A DNA stretch of 7,630 nucleotides, taken from assembly GCA_002730675.1 (NCBI GenBank), contig PCAV01000090.1, positions 12,884-20,513 on the forward strand. The letters run 5' to 3'. Below are positions 1-6,700 of the stretch, in pieces (within the stretch, counting starts at the first letter, position 1; every line of letters starts with the position of its first letter). The stretch is from Rhodospirillaceae bacterium (GTDB lineage Bacteria; Pseudomonadota; Alphaproteobacteria; Thalassobaculales; Thalassobaculaceae). A program made the position numbers and the translations under genes. Under the pieces are notes generated by a model. It made no database searches. It was not told where the DNA came from and saw only the letters and a program-made list of their open reading frames with translations.

Positions 1-93
1 GCTCTTTTTTTAAACGTAAAGCTGAGCTGTTTTCGCTTTCTAATACTCGCTGCAGCTACTGCAACCATTTCCTTATTACAAACAACTAATGCA
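1..93 (+). other. Signal-peptide coding segment of the tandem HbpS-like protein
   Basis: In the frame of the first gene, codons 7-31 encode a short basic start (K7, R12), a hydrophobic core (FLILAAATATISLL) and a polar end QTTNA, with a plausible signal-peptidase I site between A31 and W32. There is no lipobox at the cleavage region; the cysteine at residue 10 sits before the hydrophobic core, so it does not act as a lipid anchor. This segment shows that translation begins upstream of the window and that the product is exported. Confidence 0.75.
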
Positions 94-1953
94 TGGGTTC
101 AGGAGAGCCTATCGATAATTGAAGTAAAACGCGTTTTGGCTCAAGCTATTCATGAGGCCCGCACTAGAGGCGTTGGCGCCGCTATAGCGGTATCCGACAG
201 GAGCGGTAATATTTTAGCCGTTTACAATATGATCGGTGCGAATAGACAATTTAATGCGGCGGGTGCTGACTGCACAGTTGGCTTAAGCAATATCCCCGTT
301 GGATGCGTGGTTGTGACTTCTGATCCAAAACAGCCCAACGGAGTACCTGGAAAAGGCGGACTAGAACGTCTAGATGTTCCAGGCCCTGTAGCAGCAATAG
401 CAAAGGCAATAACGGGAGCGTATCTATCATCCAGCGGCAACGCTTTCACAACACGTACAGCAAGCCAAATTGTTCAAGAGCACTTCAATCCAAAGGAACG
501 TTTTTCGCCTAGTGGCCCTCTTTTTGGTGTTCAGTTTAGCCAACTGCCATGTTCTGATTTGGTTATTGCCGAAAATAGTTCCGCCGTCACAATTGGTCCA
601 AAACGCTCTCCGCTCGGACTAGCGGCAGATCCTGGTGGTATTCCTCTCTATAAAAACAACGAGGTTGTTGGAGCAATTGGAGTGATATCGGACGGATTAT
701 ATAGTCTTGACCCAAACATAGGTGATTTTGATAATGACCTAGACGAATTAATTGCTCTCGCAGGCACTGTTGGGTTCGAGGCTCCGATAGATATTAGGGG
801 TAATCGTATTACCGTAGAAGGAAAAACTTTTCGTTTCACCGACAGAGGTTATCGCGCACTGAGATCTCAAGCTTCAGAGGCTGTTCCTTTTGACCAGCTA
901 GATAGATCCGTCGGCGGGCTTACCGAAATAGGCACCTACTTTGCCGGAACTATAAGACGCGGCACAGCTTTTGGAACACCCGCGTCCGGGTATAGAGCAA
1001 ATACAACCGGAGAATACGGCCCGCTAAATGCATTCATTCTCGTAGATGGCAATAACCAACCAAGGTTCTCTCCAAGAGATGGAACTGAAGGAATGCCAGA
1101 AGCGCTGACGGCTAACGAAGTTAGAACGATTATCCGAAATGCACTTACAATTGCTTTTAGGGCACGCGCTCAAATTAGGCGTCCTTTAGGAGACCACGCA
1201 CACGTCACGGTATCAGTGGTTGATACTAATGGTGCTATAGTAGGGTTAGCGCGGACACCAGATGGACCAGTTTTTGGTACCGATGTATCTTTACAAAAAG
1301 CACGAACAGCCGCTTTTTTTTCTAACCGCAATGCGGGTAATGAATTAATAGCTGGAAATCTGGGGAACTATGTATTGCAGGCAAGGTCAGTTTTGGGTCC
1401 GACGGCACTGAGCGACGGTATCGCGTTTGCAGATCGATCAGGAGGAAACCTGTCAAGACCCTATTTGCCAGATGGTGTAATCAATGCGCCACCTGGACCT
1501 TTCAGCAAACCTATTTCGGAATGGAGTATTTTCAATACTGGTTTGCAGCTGGATTTAGTAGCTGCGAATTTAGTGGCGCATCGCTCTTTCCTTCTCGGGC
1601 TTTCAAGCGTGGATACGGCGTCAGGTTGTACATCACTTCCTCTGAGACCCGAAACAGCAAAGTCAAGAATACCAAATGGAATACAAATCTTTCCTGGTAG
1701 CGTTCCAATTTATCGTAACAATGTTTTAATTGGCGGACTTGGCGTTTCCGGGGATGGTATAGATCAGGATGATATGATTTCCTTACTGGGATTACACAAT
1801 GCTGGGTTGGAGTTAGGAACTGGCATTGGTAATGCCCCCCGTGGTATCCGCGCAGACCTACTTTTCGCAAATGGAACACGTCTCAGATATGTAAGTTGTC
1901 CATTTGCGCCATTTTTAGACTCAGCCGATCAAACGCCATGTTCAGGAAAATGA
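1..1953 (+). CDS. Secreted tandem HbpS/GlcG-like (DUF336) heme-binding-type protein, 5' end outside window
   Basis: The frame is open from base 1 to the TGA at 1951-1953, giving 650 codons in the window. The first ATG-type start must lie just upstream. The TTG at 136 is not the real start, because the codons before it encode a signal peptide (in-window residues about 7-31, basic then hydrophobic, ending TTNA before WVQES). The mature part contains two related halves. Half 1 (about 38-283) starts with a helix-like segment (VLAQAIHEAR), then a sheet-like AIAVSDRSGNILAVY, then KAITGAYLSS, and ends with IPLYKNN and a G-rich strand. Half 2 (about 369-640) repeats this order: VRTIIRNALTIAF, VTVSVVDTNGAIVGL, KARTAAFFS, VPIYRNN. 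This pattern matches the HbpS/GlcG (DUF336) family, whose characterised member HbpS binds heme outside the cell in Streptomyces. Six mature cysteines fall three in each half (91, 102, 184; 543, 633, 647), suiting an oxidising periplasm. It overlaps the barrel gene by 4 bases. Heme binding itself is inferred from the family. Confidence 0.85.
   Translation, partial: ALFLNVKLSCFRFLILAAATATISLLQTTNAWVQESLSIIEVKRVLAQAIHEARTRGVGAAIAVSDRSGNILAVYNMIGANRQFNAAGADCTVGLSNIPVGCVVVTSDPKQPNGVPGKGGLERLDVPGPVAAIAKAITGAYLSSSGNAFTTRTASQIVQEHFNPKERFSPSGPLFGVQFSQLPCSDLVIAENSSAVTIGPKRSPLGLAADPGGIPLYKNNEVVGAIGVISDGLYSLDPNIGDFDNDLDELIALAGTVGFEAPIDIRGNRITVEGKTFRFTDRGYRALRSQASEAVPFDQLDRSVGGLTEIGTYFAGTIRRGTAFGTPASGYRANTTGEYGPLNAFILVDGNNQPRFSPRDGTEGMPEALTANEVRTIIRNALTIAFRARAQIRRPLGDHAHVTVSVVDTNGAIVGLARTPDGPVFGTDVSLQKARTAAFFSNRNAGNELIAGNLGNYVLQARSVLGPTALSDGIAFADRSGGNLSRPYLPDGVINAPPGPFSKPISEWSIFNTGLQLDLVAANLVAHRSFLLGLSSVDTASGCTSLPLRPETAKSRIPNGIQIFPGSVPIYRNNVLIGGLGVSGDGIDQDDMISLLGLHNAGLELGTGIGNAPRGIRADLLFANGTRLRYVSCPFAPFLDSADQTPCSGK
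634..696 (+). repeat. HbpS-like signature strand, copy 1 of internal duplication
   Basis: This stretch encodes 21 residues (in-window residues 212-232) that include IPLYKNNEVVGAIGV and end in SDG. It aligns without gaps to the copy at 1696-1758, with 10 of 21 positions identical: the first G, P, Y, N, N, G, G, V, D and G. It corresponds to the conserved G-P-x-x-x-(x)-x-x-V-G-x-I-G-V-S strand pair near the end of DUF336 domains. The match is at protein level only, so the duplication is old. Confidence 0.75.
1696..1758 (+). repeat. HbpS-like signature strand, copy 2 of internal duplication
   Basis: This stretch encodes residues 566-586, including VPIYRNNVLIGGLGV and ending GDG. It is the second copy of the motif at 634-696. 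After both copies the resemblance continues: copy 1 is followed by AP, IR and EGKTFRF (about 261-277), and copy 2 by AP, IR and NGTRLRY (about 616-631). The duplicated unit therefore extends beyond the core DUF336 fold to a further strand or two. Confidence 0.75.
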
Positions 1954-3740
1954 TTTTTAAAGATACCCAAAAACTAATGTTGCCAGTTGCGACGGCAACG
2001 GCCTTGCTGTTTACAATAACAAGTGTTGGTCTTTACACAGATTTAGCGCAAGCACTTGAAAGAAAAAGACCTGGATCTTCTAAACAAATCAAAAAGGAAA
2101 AGCTAAAGCCATTACCATCAGCGGTCAAAAAACGTCCGCCGGTTCTAAAACGTGGCGACCCGTCAAATTTCTTGCCCGTACCAGATCGTTGGCGGATCAT
2201 AGAAAGTATTGGTGTAAAAGAAAGCATAGTCGACCCGTACAACAGAAACCCCCTTAAGGGAGATAGGCCGCTCTTTGGCAAGGATTGGTTTTTTAACTTA
2301 GCGGTCATCTCTGACACCGTTTTTGAACCTAGAAGTTTTCCAGTACCAGTCGGTGTGCAAGCCACCCGTGATGCAAATGACGTAGACCTTTTTGGTGGGG
2401 CCGATAGCTGGGTTTTTAATGAAAACCTAATTGTTAGCCTCTCACTGATAAAAGGTGACACCGCGTTTAAACCGCCCGATTATGAGTTTCGCTTAACTCC
2501 CGTTTTCAACTTTAATCATGTCGAAGTGGAAGAAGTGAGAGTTCTAAAAGCTGACCCGAGATTGGGAACAGAACGTTCTGATAGACATATCGCGTTGCAG
2601 GAGGCCTTTGTTGATTACCATATTCGTAATGTTTCAGATCGCTACGATTTTGATTCAATCCGTATTGGCATTCAGCCTTTTTCGTCAGACTTTAGGGGAT
2701 TTTTATTCCAGGATAGCCAGCTAGGGGTGAGGCTTTTTGGCGACAGGGATAACAATATCTTTCAATATAATTTAGCGTGGTTCAGGCGTCTCGAAAAAGA
2801 TTCGAATAGTCTGTTAAACCATATAAATCGAAAAATTAGAGACGATGATATCTTTATCGCAAACCTTTACTGGCAAGATTTTCCTGTATTGGGTTTTCAA
2901 AGTCAGGTAACTGCTGTTTATAATCGGAATACCGAAGGCGGTGATTTCTATTTTAATGACAACGAATTTATTGAAAGGCCTGCATCTTTTGGAAGTGAGC
3001 GCGGTCGTAACTACGATGTAGGCTATCTTGGATTTAATGGCGATGGCCATTTTGGCCGACTGAATTTAACAACCTCATTCTACACGGCGCTAGGCACTAA
3101 TCGCGACAGCGCTTTCAGCGATGAAACCGCAAACATTAGATCCTTTTTCTTTGCGGCCGAACCAGGAATTGATTTTGACTGGATTCGACTTCGCGGCTCG
3201 CTAGTTTACGCAAGCGGCGACAGCGACCCTTTTGATAATACGGAAACGGGTTTTGATGCTATATTTGAAAATCCGCAAATTGCCGGATCGGATACGAACT
3301 TTTGGATAAGACAAACTATCCCTTTAATCGGCGGAGGCGGCATCGTTACTACTGCAAGAAATGCAATGCTTCCTGCTCTTCGAACTTCCAAAGAGCATGG
3401 ACAATCCAATTTTAATAACCCTGGCCTGCGTTTGGTCGGTGTTGGGGCTGATTTTGATATACTCCCAGAATTGCGCGTTTCGACTAATGTAAATTATATG
3501 GAATTTGATGATACGTCTGTGCTTGAAGTCGCACGCAACCAACAAGAAATCGCGCAGGAAATTGGCTTAGACGTCTCGGTTGCTACTATATATCGACCAT
3601 TCTTCACCCAAAACGTTGTATTTAGATTGTCTGGTGCAGCTTTATTTCCGGGTAGTGGATTCACAGACTTGTATGGTGAACAACGCGATCAAGATGATGC
3701 GTTTTTTTCCGTTCAAGCAAACCTCATTCTTACGTATTAG
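1950..3740 (+). CDS. Outer-membrane beta-barrel (porin-like) with lysine-rich N-terminal linker
   Basis: The product is predicted to be a pore or scaffold in the outer membrane; its substrate is unknown. ATG 1950 is chosen as start because it overlaps the upstream TGA as ATGA, which fits translational coupling. ATG 1938 (4 residues longer) is also possible, and the TTG at 1896 is unlikely. From 1950 the protein is 596 residues: a signal peptide (1-35, ending DLAQA), then a basic linker (36-71; 13 Lys/Arg, several Pro), then alternating amphipathic strands with Asp/Asn-rich turns to the end. Barrel-like segments include IRIGIQPFSSDFRGF, QLGVRLFGDRDNNIFQYNLAW and RLRGSLVYASGD. The last residues, VQANLILTY, end in an aromatic residue as in BAM-assembled barrels. 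There is no CxxCH, so this is not a Cyc2-type cytochrome-porin fusion. It resembles the general porin or alginate-export-like class, but I cannot name a family. Its place before a multiheme cytochrome gene suggests a conduit or export role (inference). Confidence 0.8.
   Translation: MIFKDTQKLMLPVATATALLFTITSVGLYTDLAQALERKRPGSSKQIKKEKLKPLPSAVKKRPPVLKRGDPSNFLPVPDRWRIIESIGVKESIVDPYNRNPLKGDRPLFGKDWFFNLAVISDTVFEPRSFPVPVGVQATRDANDVDLFGGADSWVFNENLIVSLSLIKGDTAFKPPDYEFRLTPVFNFNHVEVEEVRVLKADPRLGTERSDRHIALQEAFVDYHIRNVSDRYDFDSIRIGIQPFSSDFRGFLFQDSQLGVRLFGDRDNNIFQYNLAWFRRLEKDSNSLLNHINRKIRDDDIFIANLYWQDFPVLGFQSQVTAVYNRNTEGGDFYFNDNEFIERPASFGSERGRNYDVGYLGFNGDGHFGRLNLTTSFYTALGTNRDSAFSDETANIRSFFFAAEPGIDFDWIRLRGSLVYASGDSDPFDNTETGFDAIFENPQIAGSDTNFWIRQTIPLIGGGGIVTTARNAMLPALRTSKEHGQSNFNNPGLRLVGVGADFDILPELRVSTNVNYMEFDDTSVLEVARNQQEIAQEIGLDVSVATIYRPFFTQNVVFRLSGAALFPGSGFTDLYGEQRDQDDAFFSVQANLILTY
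2055..2162 (+). other. Segment encoding a Lys/Arg/Pro-rich periplasmic linker of the barrel protein
   Basis: These 36 codons directly follow the predicted signal-peptidase site of the barrel protein. They encode 13 Lys/Arg against 3 acidic residues, with prolines spread through the segment (for example KPLPSAVKKRPP). It is low in complexity, likely unfolded and strongly positive. It should lie in the periplasm before the first strand. A docking role for a protein partner or for lipid head groups is possible but is only inference. Confidence 0.6.
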
Positions 3741-3742
3741 GC

Positions 3743-3746
3743 AAGG
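3743..3746 (+). promoter_or_regulatory. Weak ribosome-binding site for the TTG start of the cytochrome gene
   Basis: AAGG lies 3 bases before TTG 3750, within the 9-base gap after the barrel gene's TAG. It is short and close to the start, so initiation may depend partly on ribosomes finishing the barrel gene. No ATG or GTG lies in this frame between the TAG at 3738 and the signal-peptide codons, which supports TTG 3750 as the start. Confidence 0.4.
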
Positions 3747-3749
3747 CTG

Positions 3750-6700
3750 TTGATTTATTTACGTTACATAATTTTAGTTATCAATTTAGCCCTTTTGGGA
3801 GCTACTCATAGTTTTGCGGCCTCAGGAGAAAAACCACGGGATATCACCTATGTAAAAACACCCCCTGCTCCAAAGTGGCAACCAGTTGAGCAAATCAATA
3901 TAAAAAGCCAAGGCTGCATAAGTTGCCATACAACAACGGACGAACCTAGTATGCATCGCACCGGTGGCGTGCCTTTAGGTTGCACAGACTGTCACGGTGG
4001 CAACTCATCAATTGTGAAACCTGCCTCAGGGGCACCTTCCAAGAAAGCATACCGCAAGGCAATGGATCAAGCCCACGTTCAACCGAGATATCCGGAGACT
4101 TGGAATTATCCGAGCAGTGCAAACCCCGTGGCTTCATACACATTATTAAATAAAGAAAGTCCAGAATATGTCCGTTTTGTGAACCCTAGTGATTATAGGA
4201 TAGTAGAAGAGGCTTGCGGTTCGTGCCATGCCGGAGCGATCCGAGCCGCAAAAAACAGTCTCATGGCAACGGGCGCAATGCTTTGGGGTGGTGCCGCTTA
4301 CAACAATGGTATTTTGCCGTTCAAAAACTATATTTTAGGTGAAGGATACACGAGGGATGGAACAGGAGCGTTACTGAAAAACCCTACACCGGTTACAGAG
4401 GAGATGAAGGCCGCTGGTATTTTAGAATCACTTGCACCTATGCCGGCTTGGGAAACAATTCCCCCTGGAGATATTTTTAGGGTCTTTGAAAGAGGTGGCA
4501 GAAACATCCTTAATCTATTTCCCGAAATCGGGTTGCCAAATTCGCTTGGCCAAATACAACGTCTAGAGGAACCTGGAAGACCGGATCTAAAACAGTCAAA
4601 CCGAGGTCCCGGCACCGGACTTCGAATTTCGGTTCCAGTTATCAATATTACAAAAACGCGTTTGAATGATCCCTTTACATGGTTTCTCGGCACTAACGAG
4701 CAGCCTGGTGACTATCGTTCTTCCGGATGCGCTGCTTGCCACGTGGTCTATGCAAATGACAGAGACCCGAGGCATTCGGGTCCATATGCAAAATTTGGAC
4801 ATACTGGCATGAGCCAAACGAGCGACCCAACAATACCAAAAGGAGAAGAAGGTCACCCTCTGAAACATGAATTCACAAGCGCCATTCCAACAAGTCAATG
4901 TATGATTTGCCATATGCATCAGCCTAATATTTTTGTTAATTCTTTTCTTGGTTACACGATGTGGGATTATGAGTCGGATGCCCCGCATATGTGGCCTAAA
5001 GAACAGCGCTACCCAAGCAACGCCGAAATGCATGAAATTCTTGAGAGAAATCCTGAAGGGGCAGCAGTTCGCGGCCTTTGGTCGGATCCTGAATTTTTGA
5101 AAGAGGTATCAAAACTCAATCCTAAATTAGAAAACACTCAATTTGCCGACTACCACGGACATGGCTGGAATTTCCGTGCCATCTTTAAGAAGGATGAGGC
5201 TGGAAATTTATTAGACAAGGACGGAAATATTGTATCACATGAAGATCCTGAAAAGTTTGAAAAAGCTGTACATATGTCATCGATACATCTTGACGCAGGA
5301 ATGCATTGTGTAGATTGCCACTTTGAACAAGACACCCATGGGAATGGCCACCTTTATGGTGAGGTGGCCAGCGCAATTGAGATAACATGCCAGGACTGTC
5401 ACGGCACCGCTGACGAATACCCTACACTTTTAACTTCGGGTCCTGCCGCACCTGAAGGAGGTAATGACGTCGGTGTCACAAGGAATTCAGACGGATCAAA
5501 GCGCTTTGAGTGGAGAGAGGGAGTGCTTTACCAACGATCGGCGCTTTGGCCTGGATTAGAGTGGGAAGTTTCATTGGTAAAAGATAGCGTCAATCCAAGT
5601 CACAAAGATTATAACGCTAAATCGGCACGCGCAAAACTTATGAAATCCGATCCTAACAATATGGATTGGGGTCTGAACGTCCCCTCTGATAAGCGAGCAC
5701 ACAAACCAGACGAAATGGAATGTTTTACTTGTCACCTTTCATGGACAACAAGCTGTGGTGGCTGCCATCTACCAATTGAAGCTAACTGGAAGACAGAGCG
5801 ACATCATTATGAAGGTGGAGAAACTCGAAATTATGCAACTTACAACCCACAGGTCGCGCGTGACCAGATGTTTCAATTAGGGATCCACAGCACCGCTAAA
5901 GGTAATACAATTGCACCCATACGCTCTACATCGGCTTTAGTACTGTCCTCAACAAATATTAATCGTGAGAAACTATATATACAACAACCGCCGATCGCAT
6001 CTAGTGGTTATTCCAGCCAAGCATTCGCGCCTCACTTCGCACACACAGTCAGGAAAGAAGAGACTAAGAATTGTTCCGATTGCCATCTATCCGCGGCGAA
6101 CGACAATAATGCGAGAATGGCTCAACTACTATTACATGGCACAAATTTCGTAAATTTTGTTGGTTACAATGCTTGGATAGGTGGTGAAGGTGGGATTGAG
6201 GCAGTACAGGTAACTGAATGGGATGAGCCGCAAGCTGTAATTGGGAGCTATTTACAAAAATATGCCTATCCAGATTGGTATGATGAGCATCAAAAGCGTA
6301 ATAAAGAATTGCCAGTGAGTCATAAGCACAACGCAGATGGTGCAGTTAATTGTGTGACATTAAGAGGTGAATATCTTTTTACTGCGAGTGGTGCCGAAGG
6401 CTTTCATGTCTTTGATGTAGCGTCGATCTCCAACAAAGGCTTTAGTCAGCGGGTAATAACGGCACCATTCTCTCCTCTGGGTCACGATACCAGAGTTGAG
6501 TCAAAAAATGCTACGTGTATGGCTCTCCCAACGAATCAGGCCATCGCTCCCGAGCGAAACACGGGCGACTTAATGAGGAAAGTAAACCAAGAGCAACCAT
6601 TTCACCCCATTTACAATTACGCATTTGTAACGGACTCAGAAGAGGGTCTTATTGTTGTGAATGTAAATACGCTAGCCGACGGCCTCCCCCGTAATAACTT

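Noticed and set aside
136..138. TTG as the start of the first gene
   Set aside because: The same frame is open to base 1 and the upstream codons encode a convincing signal peptide, so the real start is outside the window.
1532..1879. Minus-strand open frame of 115 codons within the first gene
   Set aside because: It is fully inside a well-supported plus-strand domain and its translation has no recognisable protein features.
1896..1937. TTG 1896 as the start of the barrel gene
   Set aside because: It would add 18 residues before a signal peptide that is complete from ATG 1950 (or 1938), and would enlarge the overlap to 58 bases.
2055..2162. A Cyc2-like heme motif at the barrel N-terminus
   Set aside because: There is no cysteine and no CxxCH in the segment.
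3738..3752. A single barrel-cytochrome fusion disrupted by a TAG (pseudogene or recoding)
   Set aside because: The barrel ends in a typical aromatic C-terminal strand and a full signal peptide follows the TTG, so two separate exported proteins are the simpler reading.
4596..5033. Minus-strand open frame of 145 codons within the cytochrome gene
   Set aside because: It is a shadow of the heme-coding frame; the plus strand carries CAACH and CMICH there.
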